64,000 nt of DNA, taken from Mycobacterium colombiense. Its GTDB lineage: Bacteria; Actinomycetota; Actinomycetes; Mycobacteriales; Mycobacteriaceae. Position numbers and translations under genes: made by a program. Below, piece by piece: positions 45,053-54,862 of the stretch. The notes below the pieces were generated by a model, which was not told the DNA's origin, searched no databases, and saw only the letters and a list, made by a program, of their open reading frames with translations. Numbering within the stretch: position 1 is the first letter of the stretch; each line of letters opens with the position of its first letter. The stretch spans positions 89,335 through 153,334 of the forward strand of contig NZ_QMEU01000002.1 in assembly GCF_003284975.1 (NCBI RefSeq), read 5' to 3'.

Positions 45053-46177
45053 CTACTGCAGCGCATCGATCGCCGTAACCAGTCGTTCCCTGACCTTATC
45101 GGGCAGCGGCACGTACCCGGCCCTCGCCAATTCGCCCTGCCCGCTACTGGCGGCGATGGCAAGGAACGATTTGATGGCCGCGGAGGTCTGGGGGTCGTAG
45201 CCCTTCGAGCAAACGATCTCGTAGGTGACCAGCAGCAACGGATAGACACCCGGCTCCTCGGAGCCGTACATGGCGTTGAGGTCAAGGACCAGGTCATGGC
45301 CCTCGGCGAGGAATTTGGCCGCCTTGACGGCGTTTCCCGCCGTGTCGTTGGTCAGCGGAATGACGCCGCCGCGCGTGGCGATTTTGGCGTAGGGCATGCG
45401 GGCCTGGTCGGCGAAGCCCTTCTCGACGTATCCGATGGCGCCCGGGGTGGCCCGCACCGCCTGGATGACGCCGGCCGACTTCGCGGCGCCCTCCCCGACC
45501 CCGCCCTGGAATTCGGTGCCGACCCCTTTGGACCAGCTCTGCGGCGCGGCCGCGGTCAGATACTTCTGAACGTTGTCCGTGGTTCCCGACGAGTCGGTCC
45601 GGTAGATCGGCGTGATCTTGGTGTCGGGCAGCGCCGTGCCCGGGTTGAGGGCCACCAGGATCGGGTCGTTCCAGCTGGTGATCCTGCCGGTGAAGATCTT
45701 GGCCAGCGCGTCACTGTTGATCACCAGCCCCGGATTCCCGGGCAGGTTGTAGACGATCCCGATCGGACCGAAGACCAGCGGCAGATCCCACGCCGGATTC
45801 CCGTCGCAGCGTTTGGCGGCCGGGCCGATCTGGTCGGCGACCAAGGGTGAATCCGCGCCCGCGAAGTCGACGTGCCCGGCGATGAATTGCTCACGGCCCG
45901 CGCCGGATCCGGTCGGGTTGTAGGCCAGGGCCTTGCCCGGACAGTACTGGCCCCACACCTGGTTGAACACCGTGATCGCGTTCTCTTGGGCGGTCGAGCC
46001 CTCCGCCGTCAGCTTGTTCTTTCCGTCGCACGCCGGCGTTCCGGTGACGCCGGAGACGCTGGGCGCGGTGGCCCCGCGGCGGTTCTCATCGCTACCGCAG
46101 GCGGTCAGCGCTCCGGCACCGAGCGCCGTCGCCAGCGCCGCGGCGGCCAGCGCCCTGCCCTGCCTGTCGAGCCTCAC
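45053..46177 (-). CDS. pstS: phosphate-binding lipoprotein PstS
   Basis: The 374-residue precursor begins with a lipoprotein signal (VRLDRQGRALAAAALATALG, then lipobox LTAC with the modified Cys near residue 27). The phosphate-binding fold follows: LTAEGSTAQENAI, GSGAGREQFIAG, VDFAGADSPL, YRTDSSGTTDN. It captures phosphate outside the membrane for PstCA-PstB. I chose GTG 46177 because the signal peptide begins there; an ATG at 46228 would give a long charged N-terminus. A CTGGGTAACCCAG inverted repeat at 46289-46301, upstream, may be regulatory. Phosphate-starvation control by RegX3 is expected but not demonstrated. Confidence 0.92.
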   Translation of the reverse strand: MRLDRQGRALAAAALATALGAGALTACGSDENRRGATAPSVSGVTGTPACDGKNKLTAEGSTAQENAITVFNQVWGQYCPGKALAYNPTGSGAGREQFIAGHVDFAGADSPLVADQIGPAAKRCDGNPAWDLPLVFGPIGIVYNLPGNPGLVINSDALAKIFTGRITSWNDPILVALNPGTALPDTKITPIYRTDSSGTTDNVQKYLTAAAPQSWSKGVGTEFQGGVGEGAAKSAGVIQAVRATPGAIGYVEKGFADQARMPYAKIATRGGVIPLTNDTAGNAVKAAKFLAEGHDLVLDLNAMYGSEEPGVYPLLLVTYEIVCSKGYDPQTSAAIKSFLAIAASSGQGELARAGYVPLPDKVRERLVTAIDALQ

Positions 46178-46343
46178 CGATCTCGCTTTCTTGATGCGTT
46201 GCGGGCGCACGTGGGTGTCGCTGGCCATTCTTGTGTGAGGTTGCCAGGCGACGGCCAAACTATGCGCCGCCGCCGGCCACAGCAACGTCTGGGTAACCCA
46301 GGACCAGATTAACGATCCGGGTCGCCGGCGCTCGTACCCGCGG

Positions 46344-48098
<1,755 letters not shown>

Positions 48099-48169
48099 TT
48101 AAGCGTTAGTTACCAGGTCATCTAACGATAACGTGTCACCTGCCTTTTTCGCGTGGTAGATGGGCCAGT

Positions 48170-49039
48170 GTGAGCCCCGCCACGACCGGTCCGGCGGCCA
48201 CCCGCTCGGGGGCGTTGCGCCACAATATGCGGGTGCGCAAGGTGCTGATTGGTTTGACCGCGACGGCGATCCTGGTCGCGGTGGTCGCCCTCAGCGCGAT
48301 CGGCGTCGATTACGGGACCAGTATCTACGCCGAATACCGGCTGTCGTCCAGCGTCCGCAAGGCGGCCAGGCTGGGCACCGACCCGTTCGTGGCCATCGTG
48401 GCGTTTCCCTTCCTTCCCCAGGCGATGCGCGGCAACTACAGCCAGGTGGAGATCAAGGCCAACGCCATCGACCACACGATGACCGGCCGGGCCACGCTGG
48501 AAGCCACGATGTACTCGGTGGACCTGTCGCAGGCGTCGTGGCTGATCGGCCCGGACGCGAAGCTAGCCGTGGGCAAGCTGGAGAGCCGCATCATCGTCGA
48601 CTCGACGCACCTGGGCCGGTTCATGGGCATCAGCGACCTGATGGTGGAGGCGCCGCCCAAGGAGACCAACACCTCCACCGGCGGCGTCACCGCGTCGGGC
48701 ATCTCGGACAGCCACGGTCTGGTGTTCACCGGGACACCCAAATCGGCGGGCTTCGATCGGCGCGTCAGCGTCTCGGTCGACCTCTCCATCGCCCCGGACG
48801 ACCCGGCGACGCTGGTCTTCACCCCGACCGGCGTGCTGACCGGATCCGACACCGCCAACCAGACGGTCCCGGCGGACAAGAGGGACGCGGTGCTGCATGC
48901 GTTCAGCGGACGGCTGCCCAATCAGCGGCTGCCTTTCGGCGTCGCGCCGACCACCGAGGGAGCCCGCGGATCCGACGTCATCATCGAGGGCATCACCCGC
49001 GGAGTAACCGTGACCCTCGCGGGGTTTAAACAGTCATGA
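48170..49039 (+). CDS. lmeA: LmeA-like DUF2993 phospholipid-binding protein
   Basis: This 289-residue protein has one N-terminal membrane helix or signal (VLIGLTATAILVAVVALSAI near residue 25-44) and a DUF2993 domain. It matches Rv0817c/LmeA, a periplasmic phospholipid-binding protein needed for full mannan elongation of lipomannan. It begins with GTG, divergent from glnR. A later ATG (MRVRKVL, residue 20) is possible. Confidence 0.85.
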   Translation: MSPATTGPAATRSGALRHNMRVRKVLIGLTATAILVAVVALSAIGVDYGTSIYAEYRLSSSVRKAARLGTDPFVAIVAFPFLPQAMRGNYSQVEIKANAIDHTMTGRATLEATMYSVDLSQASWLIGPDAKLAVGKLESRIIVDSTHLGRFMGISDLMVEAPPKETNTSTGGVTASGISDSHGLVFTGTPKSAGFDRRVSVSVDLSIAPDDPATLVFTPTGVLTGSDTANQTVPADKRDAVLHAFSGRLPNQRLPFGVAPTTEGARGSDVIIEGITRGVTVTLAGFKQS

Positions 49040-49112
49040 CCTGTGCCGACGACGATTCAGAGCGCAGCGATGAGGCGGGGGCACCTCCCGCTTGCGGGGG
49101 AGAGTGGCGCAA

Positions 49113-49532
49113 ATGACCATAGTCGTCGTGATCGTCGCGGTGCTCGCGGCGGCAAGCCTCGCCGGGTGGTTGCTGACCCGTCGTTCCGGAACCATCAGGG
49201 AAATCGACGCCAAGCCGGACGCCGACGCCGACTCCGACATCGCGGCGCTGGGACTATCCCGCGACGGCCCGACCGTGGTGCATTTCAGCGCGCCGTGGTG
49301 CGGGCCGTGCGATCGGGTCCGCCGAGTCGTGGAGCAGGTCTGCGGCGACCTGGACGACGTGGCCCACGTCGAGATCGACCTGGATGCAAACCCCGAGACC
49401 GCACGCCGCTATTCGGTGCTGTCTTTGCCCACGACGTTGATCTTCGACGTCGAGGGCCGGCAGCGCTACCGCACCTCCGGAGTGCCCAACGCCGCCGACC
49501 TGCGGTCCGCGCTGAAACCGCTGTTGGCTTGA
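49113..49532 (+). CDS. thiX: membrane-anchored thioredoxin-like protein
   Basis: This 139-residue protein has an N-terminal helix (MTIVVVIVAVLAAASLAGWL) followed by a thioredoxin fold with the redox motif APWCGPCDRV and cis-Pro LPTTLIF. The helix probably anchors it with the thioredoxin domain on one membrane face. I chose ATG 49113 with GGGGGAGA upstream. It corresponds to thiX/Rv0816c and precedes the sulfur operon. Confidence 0.88.
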   Translation: MTIVVVIVAVLAAASLAGWLLTRRSGTIREIDAKPDADADSDIAALGLSRDGPTVVHFSAPWCGPCDRVRRVVEQVCGDLDDVAHVEIDLDANPETARRYSVLSLPTTLIFDVEGRQRYRTSGVPNAADLRSALKPLLA

Positions 49533-49548
49533 CCGCGGTGTCATTGGG

Positions 49549-49554
49549 TAAGCT
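49549..49554 (+). promoter_or_regulatory. -10 element of the leaderless sulfur operon transcript
   Basis: TAAGCT lies 7 bases before the GTG at 49562. In mycobacteria a TANNNT element at this distance marks a leaderless transcript starting at the start codon itself. Confidence 0.65.
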
Positions 49555-49561
49555 GACCGAC

Positions 49562-49651
49562 GTGTCAGCCCGCCTCGAGCCCATGCTCATCCAGCGTCGC
49601 GCAGTTGAACTGTGCCGCACCGCGGGCTGTTGTTGTTGCTGTTGCTGCTGA
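49562..49651 (+). CDS. polycysteine leader peptide (cysteine-responsive attenuator)
   Basis: A 29-codon frame starts at GTG and ends with GCCCCCCC: seven consecutive cysteine codons immediately before TGA, plus an earlier Cys in ELCRTAG. It precedes DUF4395, cysA2 and sseC. Leaderless polycysteine ORFs of this kind are described in mycobacteria as cysteine-responsive attenuators: when Cys-tRNA is scarce, stalled ribosomes raise expression of the downstream sulfur genes. The 100-base gap to the next gene is GC-rich enough for alternative hairpins. Confidence 0.9.
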   Translation: MSARLEPMLIQRRAVELCRTAGCCCCCCC

Positions 49652-49752
49652 GTAGCCGCGTTCTGCGTAGCACTCGGAGCGGCCCCGGATCCAGACCGTG
49701 GCACGTCTCCATTCGTTTCCGTCAGCAATAGGGGTATCGAGGAGTTCCTACC

Positions 49753-50223
49753 TTGCCGAGCAGCAATACCACCGCGCAGCCCGACCTGGTCGACGTGCGC
49801 GGGCCGCGATTCGCCGCTTGGGTCACCACTGCAGTCCTGGTACTGGCGCTCGCCGTCTCGGCGGCCAGTGCTCCGGCTGCGGCGGTGATCCTGGCCGTTC
49901 AGGCCGTCATCTTCGCGATCGGCGCGGTCGGGGGGCCCCGCAAGCATCCATACGGCCGGATCTTCGCCGCCGTCGTCGCGCCCCGGCTGGGGCCGGTGCA
50001 GGACCGCGAACCGACCCCACCGCTGAAGTTCGCCCAACTCGTCGGCCTGATCTTCGCCGTGCTGGGAGCCGCCGGATTCGCCGCCGGCGCCGTCCCGGTC
50101 GGCGTCATCGCCACCGCGGCCGCTCTGGCCGCCGCGTTCCTCAACGCGGCCTTCGGCATCTGCCTGGGCTGCCAGCTCTACCCGCTGGTCGCCCGCTTCC
50201 GACGCCCCGCGCGTCCCACCTGA
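49753..50223 (+). CDS. DUF4395 integral membrane protein
   Basis: This 156-residue protein has about four membrane helices and the DUF4395 marks: LVDVRGPRFAAWVTT, GPRKHPYGRIFAAVV, PPLKFAQLVGLIFA and FGICLGCQLYPL with a conserved CxxC-like pair. It starts at TTG 49753 after GGAG. Its co-occurrence with rhodanese and SseC suggests a role in sulfur transport or delivery, perhaps of thiosulfate; inferred only. Confidence 0.82.
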   Translation: MPSSNTTAQPDLVDVRGPRFAAWVTTAVLVLALAVSAASAPAAAVILAVQAVIFAIGAVGGPRKHPYGRIFAAVVAPRLGPVQDREPTPPLKFAQLVGLIFAVLGAAGFAAGAVPVGVIATAAALAAAFLNAAFGICLGCQLYPLVARFRRPARPT

Positions 50224-50259
50224 CCTGCTGTAACACAAGCGATTGAAAGGATCCACTCC

Positions 50260-51093
50260 ATGGCACGCTCCGACGTCCTGGTCTCCACCGACTGGGCTGA
50301 GAGCAATCTCGACGCCTCAGGCGTCGTCTTCGTCGAAGTCGACGAAGACACCAGCGCTTACGACGCCGGCCACATCCCCGGCGCGATCAAGCTGGACTGG
50401 CGCTCCGATTTGCAGGACCCGGTCAAACGCGACTTCGTCGACGCCCAGCAGTTCTCCAAACTGCTCAGCGAGCGGGGGATCTCCAATGACGACACGGTGA
50501 TCCTCTACGGCGGCAACAACAACTGGTTCGCCGCCTACGCCTACTGGTATTTCAAGCTGTACGGGCACGACAAGGTCAAGCTGCTCGACGGCGGCCGCAA
50601 GAAGTGGGAGCTCGACGGTCGCGCGCTGACCAACGAGCCCGTCAGCAGGCCGGCGACGTCGTACACGGCCGCCGCGCCGGACAACAGCATCCGGGCGTTC
50701 CGCGACGACGTCATCGCGGCCATCAACGTCAAGAACCTGGTCGACGTGCGCTCCCCCGACGAGTTCTCCGGCAAGATCCTGGCGCCCGCGCACCTACCGC
50801 AGGAGCAAAGCCAGCGGCCCGGTCACATTCCCGGCGCCATCAACGTGCCGTGGAGCAAGGCCGCGAACGAGGACGGCACCTTCAAGTCCGATGAGGAGCT
50901 GGCCAAGCTCTACGCCGACGCCGGCCTGGACGGGGAGAAGGAAACGATTGCCTACTGCCGCATCGGCGAGCGGTCCTCGCACACCTGGTTCGTTCTTTAT
51001 GAATTGCTCGGGCATCGGAATGTGAAGAACTACGACGGCAGTTGGACGGAATACGGCTCCCTGGTGGGCGCCCCGATCGAGTTGGGAAGCTGA
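50260..51093 (+). CDS. cysA2: thiosulfate sulfurtransferase CysA/SseA (rhodanese)
   Basis: This 277-residue protein has two rhodanese domains. The second has the active-site loop CRIGERS with the persulfide-forming Cys. Other signatures are DWAESNLDASGVVFVEVDED and VDVRSPDEFSGKI. It transfers sulfane sulfur from thiosulfate to cyanide or thiols in the cytoplasm. It is the second gene after the polycysteine leader and directly precedes sseC (1 base gap). Corresponds to Rv0815c. Confidence 0.93.
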   Translation: MARSDVLVSTDWAESNLDASGVVFVEVDEDTSAYDAGHIPGAIKLDWRSDLQDPVKRDFVDAQQFSKLLSERGISNDDTVILYGGNNNWFAAYAYWYFKLYGHDKVKLLDGGRKKWELDGRALTNEPVSRPATSYTAAAPDNSIRAFRDDVIAAINVKNLVDVRSPDEFSGKILAPAHLPQEQSQRPGHIPGAINVPWSKAANEDGTFKSDEELAKLYADAGLDGEKETIAYCRIGERSSHTWFVLYELLGHRNVKNYDGSWTEYGSLVGAPIELGS

Positions 51094-51094
51094 T

Positions 51095-51397
51095 ATGTGC
51101 TCTGCACCGAAACAAGGACTGACGTTGCCCGCCAGCGTCGACCTGGAGAAGGAAACGGTGATCACCGGTCGCGTCGTGGACGGCGACGGCCAGGCAGTGG
51201 GTGGCGCGTTCGTCCGCTTGCTGGACTCCTCCGACGAGTTCACGGCCGAGGTGGTGGCGTCGGCCACCGGTGACTTCCGGTTCTTCGCCGCACCGGGATC
51301 CTGGACTCTGCGCGCCCTGTCGAAGGCCGGCAACGGCGACGCCGTGGTGGCCCCGTCGGGCGCGGGCATCCACGAGGTCGACGTCAAGATCGCCTGA
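51095..51397 (+). CDS. sseC: SseC, DUF1416 sulfur-metabolism protein
   Basis: This 100-residue protein begins MCSAPKQGLTLPASVDLEKE and has a small beta-sandwich (carboxypeptidase-regulatory-like: VITGRVVDGDGQAVGGAFVR, FRFFAAPGSWTLRALS). It is the fixed partner of cysA/sseA in mycobacteria and probably contributes to thiosulfate metabolism. The gene follows the rhodanese by one base, so they are co-translated. Confidence 0.9.
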   Translation: MCSAPKQGLTLPASVDLEKETVITGRVVDGDGQAVGGAFVRLLDSSDEFTAEVVASATGDFRFFAAPGSWTLRALSKAGNGDAVVAPSGAGIHEVDVKIA

Positions 51398-51435
51398 CTC
51401 GCCAACCGCCCCAGACGCGGACGCCGCGGGACGAA

Positions 51436-51441
51436 TAGACT
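51436..51441 (+). promoter_or_regulatory. -10 element of a leaderless transcript
   Basis: TAGACT lies 7 bases before the GTG at 51449, the leaderless geometry also seen at 49549-49562. Confidence 0.6.
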
Positions 51442-51448
51442 TGTCCCC

Positions 51449-51547
51449 GTGGTGCTGTTCTACGAGATCATGCTGGTCGTGGCGGTCGTGGTGATTTCAT
51501 GGTTCGCCCTGTACACCCTCTACCGGCTCATCACCGACGAGTCGTGA
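51449..51547 (+). CDS. 32-residue membrane peptide, leaderless
   Basis: The frame GTG-GTG-CTG gives [20 protein letters not shown] followed by [12 protein letters not shown]: one transmembrane helix with a short acidic end. It lies between sseC and the nitrobindin-like gene, and TAGACT seven bases upstream supports a leaderless start. It is below the usual size for gene calling. Function unknown; small single-helix peptides often tune membrane complexes. Confidence 0.6.
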   Translation: MVLFYEIMLVVAVVVISWFALYTLYRLITDES

Positions 51548-51587
51548 CCCGCGCCGGCGACGCTCTGGCACGCGGCGACGGGATGGA

Positions 51588-52253
51588 GTGGCGCGCGTGA
51601 CCCCCGACCAACCGTTCAGTTCCGCCGGCTCCGGCGATCGGGCGGTGGCCGCGGCCGCTGAGCGCGCCAAGCTGACCGCCGGCCGCAACATCCCCTCCTA
51701 CGATGACCTGCCCCTGCCCGCCGACACCGCGAACCTGCGCGAGGGCGCCAATCTGAGTGATGACTTGCTGGCGCTGCTGCCGCTGGTCGGCGTGTGGCGC
51801 GGCGAGGGCGAGGGCCGCGGACAGGACGGGGACTACCGGTTCGGCCAGCAGATCGTGGTCTCGCACGACGGCGGCGACTATTTGAATTGGGAAGCCCGCT
51901 CCTGGCGGCTCAGCGAAACCGGCGACTATGAAGAACGCGGCTTGCGCGAGACCGGTTTCTGGCGCTTCGTCAGCGATCCCGACGATCCCGGCGAATCCCA
52001 CGCGATCGAGCTGCTGTTGGCCCATTCGGCGGGCTACGTCGAACTCTTCTACGGCCGCCCCCTGACCCAGTCGTCCTGGGAGCTCGTCACCGACGCGCTG
52101 GCCCGCAGCCGGTCGGGCGTGCTGGTCGGAGGCGCCAAACGCCTCTACGGCATCGTCGAGGGCGGCGACCTGGCCTATGTCGAGGAGCGGGTGGACGCCG
52201 ACGGCGGTCTGGTGCCGCATCTTTCGGCGCGGCTGTCCCGGTTCGCCGGCTAG
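51588..52253 (+). CDS. nitrobindin/FABP-like heme-binding protein
   Basis: This 221-residue protein has the THAP4/nitrobindin-like lipocalin marks: [11 protein letters not shown] near residue 70, [22 protein letters not shown], and a C-terminal VPHLSARL with a candidate heme-ligand His. Family members bind ferric heme in a beta-barrel and react with NO or peroxynitrite. It corresponds to Rv0813c, which was also described as FABP-like. Start at GTG 51588 after GGATGG. A hairpin with seven Ts follows. Confidence 0.82.
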   Translation: MARVTPDQPFSSAGSGDRAVAAAAERAKLTAGRNIPSYDDLPLPADTANLREGANLSDDLLALLPLVGVWRGEGEGRGQDGDYRFGQQIVVSHDGGDYLNWEARSWRLSETGDYEERGLRETGFWRFVSDPDDPGESHAIELLLAHSAGYVELFYGRPLTQSSWELVTDALARSRSGVLVGGAKRLYGIVEGGDLAYVEERVDADGGLVPHLSARLSRFAG

Positions 52254-52256
52254 CAA

Positions 52257-52277
52257 CGGCCGCGGCCGCTTTTTTTC
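52257..52277 (+). terminator. probable intrinsic terminator after the nitrobindin-like gene
   Basis: The palindrome CGGCCGCGGCCG (52257-52268) is followed by C and seven Ts, 4 bases after the stop at 52253. It separates the conserved sulfur/nitrobindin block from the RyR/TIR gene pair. Confidence 0.6.
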
Positions 52278-52344
52278 TGCGTGTACTGTTCGACCTCCGA
52301 GCATCCGATGGGCGACGATATGCCCCGGAAGGGAGGTCGGTCGG

Positions 52345-54720
52345 ATGCGTCCCAAGCGGTCACCCTCGCCTGTGCTGCGCCGAGCGGTCAGCGCGACCGG
52401 CCTGCTTCTGATCCTGTATCTGGCCGTCCTGGATCTGCAGCCCTCGGTCCTTGATGCGCTGCCGGCGTCGCTGGGATGGTTCGGCCGGCCCGGATCGATG
52501 CCGACGCTGGCGATCGTGGTCACGGTGCTCATCGCGGCGTGTGTGTTGACCTTCCGATCGGACAGCAGCCACCGGGTGGTGGGGGTTTCGTTCACCGTGA
52601 TCGCTGCGTTGGTCAGCATGGGCGCGGTGCTGGGCCTCACCTCCTATTGGGGATGTCACGACGCCAATCACCCGGCCTTCTTCACCCCGCTGATGGCGAC
52701 GGCCAGCCTGGTCAAGGGCGGCACCGGTGACTTCTCGGTGAGCGGGCGAACCTGCCCGAACCCCACGCCCGTCGGGCTGGAGCTGGCCCGGATCGCGGCG
52801 CTGGCAGCGATTTTCACCGGATTGGGCGGCGTCGTGGTCGGCGTGTTCCGGTCGCAGGTGGACCGGCTGCGGGCCAACCTGGCCGACTCGGTCACGGTCA
52901 TCGTCGGGGTCGACGCCGACACCCAGTCGATGATCAGCGCGGTGGCGCGCACGCTGGACCGGCGCAGCACCCTGGTGGTCATCACCGGCGCCAGCGACGA
53001 CCGCGTGGGGCGCGCCCGCCGACAGGGCGCCCGGGTGGTCCTGGTGGACTTCGACAACCCGTCCACGCTGGTATCACTTCGGCTGTGGCGCAATCTTTCT
53101 CGGCTCTACCTGATGGCACCGGATCCGGCGATCAACCTGCTGTGGCTCGACTTGATCAGCCGCCGGCTCGCCGAGGTCGCCCACAAGCGGCGGCTGCCGC
53201 TCATCGTGCGCATGGACGACCCGTGGCTGGCCCAGGCGTGGCGTGCCCAGCAGTTCGGTGGCTCCGACACGCGGTGGGCGGCCGACGTTGTCGGCAAATA
53301 CGAGGTGACGGCGGGCAGGCTCCTGGACGCCATCAGCGCGACCCACCGGACGCGACGCGTGTTCGTGTGCGGCACTTCGCAATTGACCCTTGCCCTATGC
53401 GCCGATCTGACCCAGCGCGCCTTGGAACGAGACTTCTACACTCCACCCGACGCGATGCCGCTGCCCGCGCTGACGCTGGTCGAACGCGACGCTGAGGATT
53501 ACCTGGCCGATCACGAGTTCTACCGTCAGCAGGCGGGATTCGTGTCGGAGGGGCCGAAGATCGACGCCGTGGCAGAGGCGCCGACCGTGCCGACCATGCT
53601 GAAGCTGATCGGCGAGGCCGACCCGGCCGGCTGCGCGGTGATCTTCGTGGACGCCCACGCCGCGACGACCGCGGCCCGACTCGCCGCCCGGTTCCCCGAA
53701 ATGCCCATCCACGCCTCGGATCTCAACACCAGCATCAGCGACGACTCGATCCAGGTCGTCGGCCGGCTGCAGTCCTACTCGCTGGTGCTCGACACCCAGG
53801 AGGGCCTGGTTCAGGACGCGTGGGAGCGCGCGGCGCGGCTGATCCACGAGCGCTACGTCTCGACGATCGACCCGGGAGCCCCGCGGTCGGCCGCCGCGAT
53901 GCCGTGGGCCGAACTCGACGAGTTCTACCGCGGTTCCAACCGCCGTCAGGTGCGCAACGCCTTGTGGATGGTGGAACAGATTGCCGGACATACCTGGAAC
54001 ACCTGGGGCAGCCCCCCGGCGAGGTTGTCCGGCCGCGACATGGCGGGTTTGGCGCCGACCGAGCAGCTGGCGTTGATGGGATTCGACCACCACGCAGCGA
54101 TGAGCATGGCCCGGGCAGAACATGAGGACTGGTGCCGTTACTACCGCCGCAACGGCTGGAAATACGGTGTGCCACGCGATGATTCACGTAAGATTCACGA
54201 CAAGTTGGTGGACTGGCGGAACGTCGAAGCCAACCCGGATCTGCTCAATCCCGCGGTGCGCAGTCTGGCCGGAACCTTATGGAGCCTGCGGCAGCTGGGC
54301 TTTCGCTCACGCCCGCTGTGGCAGTCCTTTTCCCGCGTGGGCACGGTCGCCGCGGAGCAACGCGCGGCCGGGTGGACATGGACATCGGATTCGGGCCACA
54401 TCATGCGGGCCGACGCCGGGGACTGGGCGGTTTCCGAAGACGGCAAGGCCTGGTCGGTGCGCGACGACATCTTCCGCGACACCTACGAACCCGCCGGCGC
54501 CGGGCGGTGGCGTCGCAAGGGACGGGTCCAGGCGCGCCCGGCGCAGCCCGGCGAGGTCGTCAACACCCTGGAGGGACCCGTGGCGGCGGCCGACGGCGAC
54601 TGGGTCGTCCGCGGGCAGGGCGGCGAGCAATGGCCGGTTCCAGGTGAGGAATTCGCGCGACGCTACGCCGAGATCCGGTCGTCCGACGACGCCCAGGTTC
54701 TCGATCGGGGCAACGGCTGA
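52345..54720 (+). CDS. four-helix membrane protein with RCK-like, RyR and PGDYG domains
   Basis: The 791-residue protein has helices near 15-31, 52-70, 78-98 and 143-168. Between the third and fourth lies a loop of about 40 residues with two Cys and SLVKGGTGDFSV, shaped like a re-entrant loop but without a potassium filter. The inner part has two Rossmann-like domains of TrkA-N/RCK style (VTVIVGVDADTQSM at 183; RRVFVCGTSQLTLA near 335), a ryanodine-receptor (RyR) repeat (MARAEHEDWCRYYRRNGWKY near 586, RDDSRKIHDKLVDW) and two PGDYG-type repeats (GDWAVSEDGKAWSV, GDWVVRGQGGEQWPV). It may be a ligand-gated channel or receptor; the ligand is unknown. GGGAGG precedes the ATG. The next gene is a TIR protein on the same strand. 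Confidence 0.85.
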   Translation: MRPKRSPSPVLRRAVSATGLLLILYLAVLDLQPSVLDALPASLGWFGRPGSMPTLAIVVTVLIAACVLTFRSDSSHRVVGVSFTVIAALVSMGAVLGLTSYWGCHDANHPAFFTPLMATASLVKGGTGDFSVSGRTCPNPTPVGLELARIAALAAIFTGLGGVVVGVFRSQVDRLRANLADSVTVIVGVDADTQSMISAVARTLDRRSTLVVITGASDDRVGRARRQGARVVLVDFDNPSTLVSLRLWRNLSRLYLMAPDPAINLLWLDLISRRLAEVAHKRRLPLIVRMDDPWLAQAWRAQQFGGSDTRWAADVVGKYEVTAGRLLDAISATHRTRRVFVCGTSQLTLALCADLTQRALERDFYTPPDAMPLPALTLVERDAEDYLADHEFYRQQAGFVSEGPKIDAVAEAPTVPTMLKLIGEADPAGCAVIFVDAHAATTAARLAARFPEMPIHASDLNTSISDDSIQVVGRLQSYSLVLDTQEGLVQDAWERAARLIHERYVSTIDPGAPRSAAAMPWAELDEFYRGSNRRQVRNALWMVEQIAGHTWNTWGSPPARLSGRDMAGLAPTEQLALMGFDHHAAMSMARAEHEDWCRYYRRNGWKYGVPRDDSRKIHDKLVDWRNVEANPDLLNPAVRSLAGTLWSLRQLGFRSRPLWQSFSRVGTVAAEQRAAGWTWTSDSGHIMRADAGDWAVSEDGKAWSVRDDIFRDTYEPAGAGRWRRKGRVQARPAQPGEVVNTLEGPVAAADGDWVVRGQGGEQWPVPGEEFARRYAEIRSSDDAQVLDRGNG

Positions 54721-54782
54721 GTTCAGCCCCGCCTCCGTGCCGAATGGCCCTGAATTTGCGCCTTCTGACCGGACCCAACACT

Positions 54783-54793
54783 GATACGGTATC
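54783..54793. promoter_or_regulatory. palindrome before the TIR gene
   Basis: GATAC-G-GTATC lies in the 142-base gap between the RyR and TIR genes, 70 bases before the TIR start. It may be an operator; no full promoter could be assigned. Confidence 0.3.
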
Positions 54794-54862
54794 GGCGCAC
54801 GTGCAATAGCCGACGAGGCTTCGCCCGAGTTAGCTCGCTCCGCCTCACCCAAGGAGACTTCG

